From: Nageia nagi
Lineage: Eukaryota > Pinophyta
Assembly: GCA_050084985.1 (NCBI GenBank)
Contig: JBITNC010000001.1
Location: 213,652,001 to 213,716,000 of the forward strand
Direction: 5' to 3'
DNA: 64,000 nucleotides
Shown: positions 34,652 through 46,518 of the stretch, in pieces
Position numbering within the stretch: position 1 is the first letter of the stretch
Layout of the letters: each line of letters begins with the position of its first letter
The notes under the pieces: generated by a model
The model's input: only the letters and a program-made list of their open reading frames with translations
Database searches by the model: none
Told to the model about the DNA's origin: nothing
Made by a program: the position numbers and the translations under genes

Positions 34652-36083
34652 TGATGAGACTCAAAATGGTCTCATTTTTGATGCATTTATTTAATGTGTT
34701 AAGGACATTTGGAACACTATTATGACTTGAATGATATTACCAATTGTTATAAACTATCTAATTTAATGTTGAATGCATATTTGTTTGATCTTTCATTTAT
34801 TAATGTTATTTGTAATTTTGATGCATGAAAAATTACTATTTATGTTTGAATAATGTTTGATGAGCACATATTTTGACTTCTCATAAGAATGATGGCTGCA
34901 AGTATTAAGCTCTAGAGTAATTTAATTGAGAGCTCTAAAAAATGACATAAGTATAGATCCAAAAATTGACTTAAGTCTAGCACCAAAAAGCAACTTAAGA
35001 CTAGCTCCAGAAACTAACTTAAGTCTAGTACTAGAAAGCAACTTCAGTCTAGCACCAAAAAGTGACTTCAATCTAGTTCTAGAAACTGACTTAAGTCTAG
35101 CACTAGAAATTGACTTAAGTCTAGCTCCAAAAATCAACTTAAGTCTAGCACTAGAAAGGCTCTTGAAATGTAGCTCCAGAAAGGCTCCTAAAATGTAGCT
35201 CTAGAAAAGTTCCTGAAATGTAGCTCCAGAAAGGTTCCTGAAATGTAGCTCCAAAAAGGCTCCTAAAGTATAGCTCCAAAAAGGTTCCTAAAATGTAGCT
35301 CTAGAAAGGTTCTTGAAATGTAGTTCCAGAAAGGCTCTTGAATTATAGTTCCAAAAATATAGAAGAATCAAATGCACAAAGCTAAGATGATAGCTACATC
35401 AAAGATAGAGAAGAAACATGGATCAGTTAGAGAAACTAGAGGAGCCAAAGAAAAAGTCAAGTAGACTTATTCCAATTTGGAACTAGTCTTAAGGACAAAG
35501 TAACTAATTCTATTTTAGACTTGATCTTTGCAGAATTATCTCCAGAATATTAGCAAACAACATAGGATAAGAAGGATTGTATGACCCAAATGAATAGGTC
35601 AAGTAGTATATATTTAGAATGATTAGTTAAAAAGCATTAATGAGCCTATTAGAATAAATAAGAGACTTGGTGACAGAAAAGGGAGAAGAAGAAAGGACTA
35701 GCTTTTGTAATCAAATTATATCAGTTCATTTGGAAAAGTAGTAAAAAGGTGTGACAATTCTTTAACATTATGTTTAATTATGAGTCTCTACTAGGAAGAG
35801 GGGGCCCACTCCTACTAGGAGAGGTCTCTTATTTGTTTCATGTCAATTTCTAATTTTCTGCAAAGTATTTGATAGCAACTTAGTGTGTGTGTTTAACTCC
35901 ATTTCCTTTAGTTTACTACAACTTTATCTTTCTAGTTTAATTCCTGCAAGTCTAAATTTAGCATTATTGTGTGATTGAAATTTGAAATTAGAACAAGGGA
36001 TAAAATATAGTCCTCAACTACATATAGCCTTGTACACCAACTCAGGATTGACAAAAATTAAATGATGAATTGATGCCTCATCA
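34652..36083 (+). repeat. E5 5' LTR
   Basis: Starts TGATGAGACTC, ends GATGCCTCATCA; the ends form a 7-bp perfect inverted repeat. It contains the CTCCAGAA array (about 34925-35355) and a shared block ending in GACAAAAATTAAATGATG. Confidence 0.92.
34925..35355. repeat. CTCCAGAA / TTCCTGAA tandem array in E5 LTR
   Basis: About 24-25-bp units in two zones: first CTAGCACCAGAAA...GACTTAAGT types, then GCTCCAGAAAGG-TTCCTGAAATGTA types. Forward and reverse ORFs of 71-90 codons here arise from the repeat period and are not genes. Confidence 0.85.
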
Positions 36084-36087
36084 TTTT

Positions 36088-36105
36088 TGGCACCATTATT
36101 GAGGA
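36088..36105 (+). other. E5 primer binding site (tRNA-Asp type, decayed)
   Basis: TGGCACCATTATTGAGGA compares with TGGTGCCGTTGCCGGGGA in E6. The plant tRNA-Asp primer site is TGGCGCCGTTGCCGGGG, so the E5 form has lost several C and G to T and A. Confidence 0.75.
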
Positions 36106-36299
36106 AGGTGTTAGTTAGGATTGGTGACAACAATTCTTGTAGTAGGAATCCTACCAGTACCATATTAGAAATTATGTACAACCATGTTTCCTCAAAGGGG
36201 ATATTTGAGTGGTCTCGAGTAGCAACCATACAAGAGTTCTTTAGTCAAACTATTTTGAACTTGCTTAGATTTGATTTCAAAGTTGATTATTTAGAATGA

Positions 36300-38090
36300 A
36301 TGAATAGATCTAGAGATGAGAGGGAAAGATTTATTAGTAATAGAGGTAGGAGTAGTAGAGGTAGAGGTCACACTCTAGTAAAACTGCCCCAAAGAAGACC
36401 TATTGAATTAGGTAGAGCTACCTCATCACAGCAAGCTAAAATTGTTGAGGAAAGTCCTAATGTTGTTGAGCAATCTTTATCAACTAAAACTAAAGAAAAT
36501 CCATAGTCACAGTCATCAAAAGAATAAGATCCTAGACATCTTGAAGAAGAATTAATTAAAGAAAAACCTCTTGAACAATTTATAGAAGTTAGTGTTTTAG
36601 AAAAGGAATCTGTAAGATTTTCTAAAATTTCTTCACCATTGCACATCCAGATTCCTTCAAGTAATACAGATTCTGAAGCTGAAAGGGAGGAAGCAAAAAG
36701 ACCTTTTGGAATTTTTACAACTTTTTTCAATCCATTATATACTATGTCAGGAGGTATGTGTAGTACGCATGCTACTGGAGGTAGTGGTGGAGGAGGAGCA
36801 AATCCACAAAATCCAAATAGGACCTTCTCTTTTCCCATCCTACTTGCTCTAGGAGTTGATGCCCTAATGAAGAATATTTCACCATCAGTGTTACCCAACT
36901 TTAGAGGTATTCCAAATGAGGATCCTGATAAGTTCTTATTTGAATTTAAAATCATATGTAAGACATATGATTATGAATTGGATAATCAAAAGTTGAAACT
37001 CTTTCCTTCTACCTTGAATGATAATGCACTGAGATAGTTCATGGGACTTACACCAGATTCCATCACCAATTGGCCAGAAATGGAAAAATTATTTTTGGAG
37101 AAGTATCAAGAGTATTGTAGAGTTAAAGATAGGAAAGATGAGCTATTCAAAATCAAGCAAGAAGAAATAGAAAGCTTGGAAGTTTATTTAGATTGGTTCC
37201 TTTTTGTGCAAAAAAGGGTAGGAACTAACTTTGATCCTAATTTTGTTAAGACAATATTTCTAAGAGGATTGTTAGAATCATCCCTTGATGTTTTGAATCT
37301 AATGGGAAGAGGAAATATCTATACATTAGATTTGGATGAGATCATTGAGTTATGCATAAATTACTCAAGGAACAGAACTCCTACTCGCAAGATGAAACTT
37401 CACACTAAGGATAGTGCGATGAAGAATTGGGCAATTTCAAAATTGACATTTTGGTGGAATTGAAATAATTAAAGGGAGGAACAAATAGAGTAGCTAAAGT
37501 AAAAGATCCACAAGACTCTCAAGACTCATTAGCTATCTATTGTCCTAGGTGTAAGAAGAAGCATGCACTTCATGAATGTCCTCTTAATAAAATAGAAATA
37601 TGTGGATTATGTCAGAAAAATCATAAGATAGATGACTATAAATGTTTAACAGTAACCCAAATGTCATTGGCAAGTATGAAAGGAGATGCAAGCTATGTTG
37701 CACCAAGAGGAAACAATAATTTTCAAGGCTCAACAAGGCCTTATTTTCAATCTTGGTGGAATATGCAGTATCCACCTAATATGATGCCATATCCTCCATG
37801 GATGTTAAATTAGGATTAGACATAATCCGATCAAAATCAATAGTGAGGAGGACCATGGAATAACCACTCTAGTTGGAATCAATCCAATTGGAATCAAGGA
37901 ATGCAGCCAAATTGGAATCAAGGAAGTTAATTTGGTTGGAACCAAGGAAATTAGTAAAGAAAATGGAGTCAGAATACTCAATAACAATAAGCATTATTAC
38001 TAGGACTAGCTCAGACAAGTCAAAGCCAAATACAACCAAAATAGCTTGCATTGCTAGCTCAACCTATTCCAAATCCCAATAATAGGTAAG
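36300..38090 (+). pseudogene. Gag of E5 (Athila-like)
   Basis: Starts MNRSRDERERF, with a Ser/Gln/Glu-rich N-terminal tail, then the Gag core in open pieces 36639-37037 and 37041-37463 (LPNFRGIPNEDPDKFLFEFK, NWPEMEKLFLEKYQ, ESLEVYLDWFLFVQKRVG). Two zinc knuckles lie near 37543-37650: CPRCKKKHALHEC and CGLCQKNHKIDDYKC. After them is a WNQ-rich segment near 37860-37960 (repeated NWNQG), seen in some Athila-type Gags. Pieces up to 37463 share one frame; a shift lies just after. A 195-codon reverse ORF (36368-36955) is its antisense shadow. Confidence 0.82.
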
Positions 38091-38398
38091 TCACCTATCA
38101 CATTGATCAGAATGATACTACCTCAATTAATGCCATACAATGTGATAAGATTCAATTAATATCTGGAAGGAAGATAATAGAATCTACTCCACCAGTAAAA
38201 ATAATAGATTTGGATCCACCAGTAGTCATAGAAGTAAATAATGAAGAATTTGAACACACTATTGAAAGACCAGCCCAAAAAAAGGTCCAAAAGTAAAAGG
38301 AAGAATAGATTCCATATCTTGAAAGGTTAGTAATCAAACAAATTAAAAAAGAGTTTGAATTACTTAAAGAATTAAAAAAGCTCAATATATCCATTCCA

Positions 38399-38940
38399 GT
38401 GTTACAAGCAATTCAAGAAGTTCCAAAATTAAACAAGCTTGTGAAAGAGTTATGCATTAGAAAAGGAGGGAGAAAGAGGAAAACTTATCTTGAAACCATT
38501 CAAGTAGATGGTAAGGTAGCTAAATTACTATCTGGTAAGATAATTAATCCCAAGTATGGAGATCTTGGTACTTCAATTATCATAGTATATATTAAAGGAA
38601 CCAAAATTCCACATGTATTGATTAACTTAGGAGTAGTAATTAATATTATAACTATAGACTTGATAGAGGAATTGTCATTATTAGAAATCAGACCAACAAT
38701 AATAATTCTACAATTGGCATATTAGTCTACAGCTACACTAGAAGGATTAATTGATGATGTGCAAATCAATATTGATTCATGGGAATATCTAGTAGATTTT
38801 TTGGTATTAAAGACAAAAGGAAATAATGGATATCTTGTAATCTTAGGTAGACCATGGTTAGCAACTACAATAGCATTTATCAATTATAGATCTAGAGATA
38901 TGACAATTTCTGATGGATGACATATGAAAACTATCTCTTT
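38399..38940 (+). pseudogene. Protease of E5
   Basis: Open piece 38399-38725 plus following sequence. The active-site region reads VLINLGVVINI where Athila proteases usually have a LIDLGA-x-INV pattern; the catalytic Asp is Asn as read (one G-to-A). The domain end VILGRPWLATT near 38845-38875 is typical. Confidence 0.75.
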
Positions 38941-39103
38941 GTATCCTCCTACTCAACCTGCTCTTGATTACCAAGGATAGTTGTGGATTAATGAACCTAA
39001 AATTGATGGAGCTAAAACATTTGTAGCCTTGGCCATAATTGCAATTTAAGAACATGTGGAAGAACTGGAAGAAATTTTGAAGGAAATAAGTTGTGAATAA
39101 CAA

Positions 39104-40260
39104 ATGGGAGAGCTAAAAGAAGACCAAAATTTATCATTGGTAAGTGTTCAAGATGTCTTTAACATACCAATTGATGATCAAACTCACTTTTTGTCAATAT
39201 TCAGATTTCCACATACCCATATTATACCAAAAGGAGAAGCTTTTAGAGAAAGGACAAAAATATTTCATTCATTATTCCCACATCATTATCCATTGAATTC
39301 ACTAGCTCAACTTCTGGATCAGAGTAGTTTAATTGCACCAAGAATGAAATTAGTTTAGATCTTGCCTAGAAAGACACTCAATGGCTAACTTTTCAAGAAG
39401 AATAAGACACAATTGAAATGCTAAGAGCTCACATAAGAGCATTTGCTTGGGACTACTCAGACATGAAAGGTATTCATCATGACATTTGTACTCATCATAT
39501 TTATACAAATAATTCTAAGCCTATAAACCAACCTCCTAGGAGAATAAACCTAGCTCTTAAAGATATTGTGAAAATAGAAATAGAAAAGTTGTTGAAAGTA
39601 GATTTTATCTATCCTATTTCTAATAGTAGATGGGTTTCACCTCTAGTGTTGGTACCAAAGAAAAATGGAAAGTGGAGAGTCTATATAGACTATAGAACCT
39701 TGAACAAAGCCACTCACAGGGATCATTTCCCCTTACCATTTATAGATTTGGTGTTGGATAATTTGGCTGGGAAGAAGTACTTTTCATTTTTGAATGGGTT
39801 TAGTGGTTATAATCAGATAAAGATTGCAATAGAAGACCAAGAGAAAACCACTTTTACTTATCCATGGGGAACTTTTGCCTATAAAGTTCTACCTTTTGGG
39901 TTGTGTAATGCACCTACAACTTTTCAAAGAGCTATTCTTGTCATATTTTCAGATTTAACTAATGAGTGTGTGGAGGTTTATATGGATGACTTCACAGTTT
40001 ATGGCAACACATTTAAAGAAGCATTGAAAAATCTAGAAAATGTGTTGGTAAGATGTGAAGAACATAATTTATCCCTTAGTTTTGAGAAATGTTTTATGAT
40101 GGTACAAGAGGGAATTGTACTGGGACATCATATATTAGCTCAAGGAATTCATGTAGATCCAAAGAAGGTGGAAATTATTAAACAACTTCCAGTTCTAGAA
40201 ACTTAGACAAATGTTAGAAGCTTCCTAGGACATGCTAGTTATTACAGAAGATTTATCCAA
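39104..40260 (+). pseudogene. Reverse transcriptase of E5
   Basis: The longest open piece, 39418-40206 (262 codons), covers most of RT: FAWDYSDMKGI entry, SRWVSPLVLVPKKNGKWR, IDYRTLNKATHRDHFPLPF, FSGYNQIKI, LPFGLCNAPTTFQRA, VEVYMDDFTVYG (YMDD active site) and EGIVLGHHI. A TAG directly follows, then SFLGHASYYRRFI. The order and the PFIDLVLDNLAG helix fit Athila-type RT, but without the insertion before the IDYR motif seen in many angiosperm Athila copies. It would copy element RNA in the particle. Confidence 0.88.
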
Positions 40261-40930
40261 AATTTTAGTAAGATTGTAGCTCCTCTCTTTGCATTACTAC
40301 ATAAGGACATAGATTTTGAATGGACAACTAATTGTGAAGTAGCTTTTGAATCTATCAAATATAAATTGATGACAACTCCAGTTTTGAGAGGACCAAATTG
40401 GAGCCTTCCTTTCCACATCCATACTAATGCCTCCAATTATGCTATTGAAGTAGTTTTGGGACAAGAGGAACAAGGTAAGTCTCATTATGCTATTTACTAT
40501 ATTAGCAAGAATTTGGTAGAAGCTGAAAGAAATTACACTACCATAGAAAAAGAATTTTTGGTAGTAGTATATGCCATAAATAAATTTAGATATTATATTA
40601 CTAGATATCAAGTATTTGTACACACTGACCATGCTATAATTAAATATCTGATGAACAAGCCAGTAGTAAGTGGAAGGATAATCAAATGGTTATTAATTTT
40701 GTAAGAATTCAACATTATAATTATTAATAAACCTAGTAAAGCTAATGTGGTGGTATACTTCTTATCTAGATTGAATATGGATAGAACTGATGATCTTGTG
40801 GAGGATTCTTTTCCAGATGAACAACTTTTTGCTATCTCAGTACAATCTCCTTGGTTTAAAGATATAGCAAATTATATTGTCATAGGTAAAACTCCTCACA
40901 TTACTTTCCAAAATAGAAAAAGGGTCTAAT
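40261..40930 (+). pseudogene. RNase H of E5
   Basis: Open piece 40366-40704 with PVLRGPNWSLPFHIHTNASNYAI (the HTDAS-type first acidic position changed to Asn), YYISKNLVEAERNYTTIEKEFLVVVYAINKFR (conserved Glu), and VHTDHAIIKYLMNKP (conserved Asp). The piece 40747-40929 (VVYFLSRL, LVEDSFPDEQLF) is the usual linker to integrase. Stops: one TAA near 40702 and one TAA near 40927. Confidence 0.85.
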
Positions 40931-40989
40931 AAAAGAAAGCACATCATATAAATGGGTGAATGGAATGTTGTTTAAATATGGTCCTGATC

Positions 40990-42180
40990 ATATTCTTTGA
41001 AGATGTATTAGAATAGATGAAGTCTTTGATGTTTTTAGAGCTTGTCATAATGAACCCTCAGGAGGACATTATTCTACTAAGAGGAAAATTCAAAAGGTAT
41101 TAGATGCTAGACACTATTGGTTATCTATGCATAAAGATGTGAAAAAATATGTGGATCAATGTGATCAATATCAAAGAATGGGTAGGCCTACTATGATAAC
41201 TCAAATGCCACTTCATCCCCAAGTTATAATTGAACCATTTGAACAATGGGGAATAGACTTTGTGGGACCAATTAGTCCACCCTCATGAGATAAGAAGCAT
41301 ATTTTGGTTTGTACAAATTACACGACTAAATGGGTAGAAGTATGTGCACTTGTGCAAGCAAGGGAAGATAAAGTAGTAGATTTTTTGTATACAAACATTA
41401 TGCAGAGGTTTGGAACTCCAAAATTTTTAGTTTTAGATCAAGGACCTCAATTTATGTCTCACATGATAAAGCATTTTGTTGATCACTATCAGATTACACA
41501 TAAGAAAGCTTCCCCATATCACCCACAAACCAATGGTCAAGTAGAGGTTACTAATAGAGAATTAGAAAGGATTTTAACCAAAATCATTGCTTCAGAAGGA
41601 TTGGGCAAATAGACTCTCTAAAGTTGTATGGGCTTATAATATAACATGGAAGTCCACAATAGGAATTTCACCTTATGAATTAGTATATGGAAAGAAACCA
41701 TTCTTACCAATAGAGTTTGAAATTCAAACTCTTAGAATAGCCTTAGAAGTAGAGATTGATCTGAATGAGGCCCAGAGAGATAGATTGATCCAATTGAGTG
41801 CATTAGATGAGAAAAGGAGGGAAGCTTTACATCAAACTAAAATCATTTAGTAGTAAAGAAAGATATGGCATGATAAGAATTTGAGGAATACATTATTCAA
41901 CCCAAGGAATTAGGTTCTCTTATTTGATTCAAAATATCAAGATTTCATGGGAAAATTATAGATAAGGTGGCTTGGACCTTACAACATCTTGCAAGTCTTC
42001 AATAATGGAACTGTTCAACTTCAACCAATTGATGGGTCTAGAAGAACCATGTTGGTCAATGGGCATCAACTTCAACCTTACATTCTACCAATGAATAAAG
42101 AATAGTTCATTTAGTAGTTAAGAATAGCAGATTTGGATTTGATTGACAAAGAATCTTCTTCCTCATACAAATCAAACTGA
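40990..42180 (+). pseudogene. Integrase of E5
   Basis: HHCC part near 41000-41180 (CHNEPSGGHYSTKRK ... CDQYQRMG; one Cys of the final CxxC is Tyr). Core: GIDFVGPIS (first Asp), LVLDQGPQFMSH (second Asp) and GQVEVTNRELER (Glu), in open pieces 41304-41612 and 41587-41850. The C-terminal RWLGPYNILQVFNNGTV segment is the GPY/F-type module. It aligns closely with the intact copy in E6 (48610-49668), from which it differs by several stops and one small indel near 41595. Confidence 0.88.
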
Positions 42181-42966
42181 TTAGCTTTCAAGGAAGAAGG
42201 AATAAAGACTGAATCTAAATCATCAGAGTCAGTTAGGACCAATGATGGTCCTTTCTTTCTTTTCTTTAAAAAAAATAGAGAATAATAGTGTATGTATGGA
42301 AATGGATAGTTTAAACTCTTTCTTCTAACATCAAGAAGCATTCTATATTGGCTCTAGAAACTATTTTATGACTAGCTCCAAAAATTGTTTTATTACTAGC
42401 TCTAGAAACTAGCTCTAGAAACTATTTTACGACTAGCTCCAGAAATTGGCTTCGGAAACTATTTTGTAACTAGCTCCAAAAACCATCAAGCATAGCTCCA
42501 GAAAGCATTTTGACTCTAGCTCCAGAAAGCATGATACGTCAGCCTTAGAATTGCCATCAACTCCAAAATCTTCTCTCTCACATGGTCATTATCATCAGCA
42601 TGATCTGGAGTCCAGCTAGCATCTAAAGATGTGGCATGATAGGTATGCATTTAATAATTAAATTCATAGTTAAATAATTGTAAAATTATTTAAGTCATGA
42701 TAAATGTTCCAGGGAGTAAATGTTTGATCAAATGAAATAAATGCAAAGGACACCACTTATACATTTTAGCACATCAAACATGAGAGAAGTTAATGATACA
42801 TATCATTAATATTAATGGGAATAATTTGAGGTGACATGCATAAGCAAGTTGAAACCTATAGACATCATTTTTACATGCATGCACCAAAAAGGAATTTCTC
42901 ACAGTAAGCTCTAGAAGCCAGTTTACCAGAATTCAGATCTAGAAAGTGTCCAAATTCAAAAAGGGG
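42181..42966. other. E5 spacer with dispersed AGCTCCAGAA motifs
   Basis: Non-coding region between integrase and the additional ORF. 42350-42530 has about eight AGCTC[C/T]A[G/A]AA copies spaced 20-35 bases apart; four more lie near 42895-42950. It corresponds to 49676-50395 in E6. Confidence 0.6.
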
Positions 42967-45492
42967 ATGAAATGCAAGAAAGAACCAGAGAGCATAGAGG
43001 AATTGAGGAAAGATGCAAAATAGGTAGAAATCTTCCAAAAGTTTGACCTATTGCAATTCTTTCATAAGTTTAGAGCATATAATGAACAACTAGTTTTAGA
43101 CTTTGCTAAAGGATTGAGAGAGAATTCTATAACATTGGGATCACATACAATACCAGTCACTAAAAATTCAATTAGTGAATTAATAGGGTTACCAATGCTT
43201 GGAGAAAATTTGTTGAAAAGAGATAGTTATCCAAATTTGTTGGAACAATTTCATCCAAGCACATAATAGAAGGTACAAGTGTACAAAACCTCTGCTCATA
43301 TTCAAGGGGTAAAATGAAATACCTTAATTGAAGAATGGGCAAAAGTAGCTCTATGGATAATGAGGTACATTACCTATGAAGGGCAATATGCCACCCTAAT
43401 GGGGCACCATTTAAGGTTGTTAACATGTTTAAGGTATGACAATTACACCTCTTGTAATTTGTCTATGTTAGTGCTCCAAAATTTATAGAAAATAGCTATA
43501 AAGGTTAAGGCAAAAGCTGATAACAAATCATCTACCTTAAAACATCATGGTTTAGTAACATTGCTCTGTAGAGAATATATTTTGAGAAAGGAGAATGGTG
43601 GTAGACTATGGGAGGAATTCTAGAGGCAATACCCCTTAGAAAATCTTGACATTCATATGGGAACTGTAGAATCAGGAGAGGCATCAAGCTTTCACATTGA
43701 AATTGTCCCAATTATTTCTATTAAAAATATTAACATAGTTCAGATAGAAGAAGGTTTTAATGTAGGTACATAATAGGACATTCATTCCAATCCAGAAGAA
43801 GCAGAATTGCAACTTGTATTTAAGAGAAGATCAAAAAGGTTAAGGAAGAAATAGTCTCTAGAAAAAGAGTCATCCCCATAGAAAAGACATCAAGTGGAAA
43901 AAACTCTAAAAAGAAATGATAGTGGCCATCCAATTACTATTGATGAATTGGATCTAATAGTAGAAGAAATTCAACCTTCAGAACTAGGTCTAGAATCAGC
44001 TCCAGAACTAGCTCTAGAATTAGCTCCAAAATTAGATGTACAAATTCTAGAAGATAGCACTAGAAGATTGGAACAAGAAGAGGAATCAGAGCTCTAGAAA
44101 TTACAAAAGTAGCTTCAAGCTATAGAACAAGCAAATGCATAATTGGTGAGTGAAAATTCTATTCTTATTGATAAGAGTACAAAGTTAGAGGAATAGAATT
44201 TATGGTTGCTTCAAGATTGTGCTAGCTTAGAAATAATGTTAGCTAAGGAAAGGGAAATGCCTAATATGCTTCAATAATTAGCAACTAAATTAGAGAAAAA
44301 GGGAATTTCTTTAAATAGATGTCAAAATGTTGAATAAGTAGGGAAGCAGTTAGCCAATTTAGTTGCAAAATAGAATGAAGAAATAAAACAACTAAAAGAT
44401 ACTATTCAACAATCAAAAGAAATTATTGAAAGGATGGAAGATTCAAACTTCAAAACCCTTCAAGAGATTAGAACTTTAAAGAAGCATAACAAATAAATTC
44501 CACTCATCAAGAAAGTAGTTAGAGATTTATGTAGAATATGTGATGAGCTTGTTCAGTTGAAGCAACTCTCAGTTATGTACAGCAAGTACCTCAAAGAGCA
44601 ATTTTTGAAATGGCAAGTAAGAAGAATTAAGGAAGGATTGCCATATAACTTAGACACAGGAGTAGACTTTATTAGAGCATATTTTGAAGCAATAGAATAA
44701 GAAAGATACCTCTTATGTGAATTATATGTTCATGATTTCATTCTTAGAGGTAACACAAGGTTCTTTCCAGTAGTGTTTGTAGGGAAAATCCAGATACAAG
44801 CTTTTGTATCTATTTTGTATAATCAAATTCAATGGGGAGATGAAATGGAACAAATACCACAAAAAGATTTGAGTTATAATTTTTGGGTTAGACAACAACC
44901 TGTGTATGTTGATGAGGCAAAATCACTTTTCATGGCTGAAATAAATAGAGATCTAAACAATTACCAAGGAATGTTAAATGATTGCTTGACCAGATGCCTA
45001 ACCACAACATAGTCTATATTTAATCAGGCTTTAACCAGTTGTCATAGGAGATGGGATTTTCATACAAATTAGCACAAGTAAAGGGAAATTATTTCTCTAA
45101 ATAATTTGAAATAGAGAAAAAGAAGATTTGAAACACTATGTGCAATAATAAGAAAAGCACCCTATTAATGGATTGGACAACAGTTTAGACCATTGTTGGT
45201 TTTGGAACTAGCTTCTTTTTGGCAAGATAAGAGTCCCCAAAATTAGCAGTTATTTTAGATTTGGGAAATAGAAATGAGAATGAGTAAATGTTTGGGAAAT
45301 TATGTTGAAAGGCCAAAATTGGATAGTATAGGCCCAACAAAGATAAATATTCTATCAAGAGAACATAAAGAAAAGATTTTTGAATGCTTATATCCATATG
45401 ACCTAAGTCTAATGATGAAAGATTTAAATTCTCCCAACCACAATTCTGATCCACAATCTAATGAATCTAAAAGTAATGATTCAGAAAGGTAA
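42967..45492 (+). pseudogene. Additional ORF (aORF) of E5, unknown function, degraded
   Basis: Sense-strand ORF after integrase, the place of the env-like gene in Athila elements, but with no visible signal peptide or membrane segment. It aligns throughout with the better copy in E6 (50396-53002): N-terminal globular part (open 43051-43266), short Pro/Glu/Ser-type repeat (about 43975-44035), coiled coil (about 44100-44520), and a C-terminal domain (open 44773-45012 and 45274-45492) with an acidic Ser/Asp end. More than a dozen stops, mostly TAG. Codon 19 after the ATG is TAG in both copies. Not recognised with confidence. Confidence 0.75.
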
Positions 45493-45548
45493 ATTAAGTA
45501 ATTAAGGGGGCTCAATTTTGATTGCTACAAGAGTAGCAATGTTTTCTA

Positions 45549-45558
45549 CTAGGGAGAA
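45549..45558 (+). other. E5 polypurine tract
   Basis: CTAGGGAGAA directly before the 3' LTR; E6 has CTGGGGAGAA at the matching place. Confidence 0.75.
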
Positions 45559-46518
45559 TGATGAGACTCAAAATGGTCTCATTTTTGATGCATTTGTTTA
45601 ATGTGTTAAGGATATTTGGAACACTATTATGACTTGAATGATATTACCAATTGTTATAAACTATATAATTTAATGTTAAACGCATATTTGTTTGATCTTT
45701 CATTTATTAATATTATTTGTAATTTTGATGCATAAAAAATTACTATTTATGTTTGAATAATGTTTGTTGAGTACATATTCTAACTTCTCATAAGAATGAT
45801 GGCTGCAAGTATCAAGCTCTAGAGTAATCTAATTGAGAGCTCTAAAAAATGACATAAGTATAGCTCTAGAAACCAACTTAAGTCTAGCATTAGAAAGAAA
45901 CTTAAGATTGGCTCCAAAAACTAACTTAAGTCTAGCACCAAAAAGCAACTTTAGTCTAGCACCAAAAAGTGACTTCAGTCTAGCTCTAGAAACTGACTTA
46001 AGTTTAGCACCAGAAATTGACTTAAGTCTGGCTCTAGAAAATTAACTTAAGTCTAGCACCAGAAAGGCTCCTAAAATGTAGCTCCAAAAAGGCTCCTAAA
46101 ATGTAGCTCCAGAAAAGTTCCTGAAATGTAGCTCTAGAAAGGTTCCTAAAATGTAGCTCCAGAAAGGCTCCTAAAATATAGCTCTAGAAAGGTTCCTAAA
46201 ATTTAGCTCTAGAAAGGTTCCTAAAATGTAGCTCTAGAAAGGCTCCTAAATTATAGCTCCAAAAATATAGAAGAATCAGATGCATAAAGCTAAGATGATA
46301 GCTACATCAAAGATAGAGAAGAAACATGGATCAGTTAGAGAAACTAGAGGAGCTAGAGAAAAAGTCAAGTAGACTTATTCCAATTTGGAACTAGTCTTAA
46401 AGACAAAGTAACTAATTCTATTTTAGACTTGATCTTTGCAAAATTATCTCTAGAATATTAGCAAACAGTGTAGGATAAGAAGGATTGTATGACCCAAATG
46501 AATAGGTCAAGTAGTATA
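45559..46518 (+). repeat. E5 3' LTR, first part
   Basis: Matches 34652-35612. Interrupted at GTATA (46514-46518) by E6 and continued at 54425. The two parts total 1433 bp, against 1432 for the 5' copy. Confidence 0.92.
46514..46518. repeat. Target-site duplication of E6 (left)
   Basis: GTATA, repeated exactly at 54420-54424. The uninterrupted 5' LTR of E5 has GTATA once at this position. Confidence 0.93.

Noticed and set aside
31439-34660. Regularly spaced repeats as a CRISPR array
   Set aside because: Units are about 352 bp and diverged, there is no short repeat with unique spacers, no cas genes, and the context is plant nuclear DNA.
34922-35198. Forward and reverse ORFs in the E5 LTR (also 45833-46045)
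   Set aside because: Low-complexity products of the CTCCAGAA array inside a non-coding LTR.
36368-36955. 195-codon reverse ORF over the E5 Gag N-terminus
   Set aside because: It is the antisense of a coding region. The matching E6 ORF (48163-48531) is likewise a shadow, and no known domain is seen.
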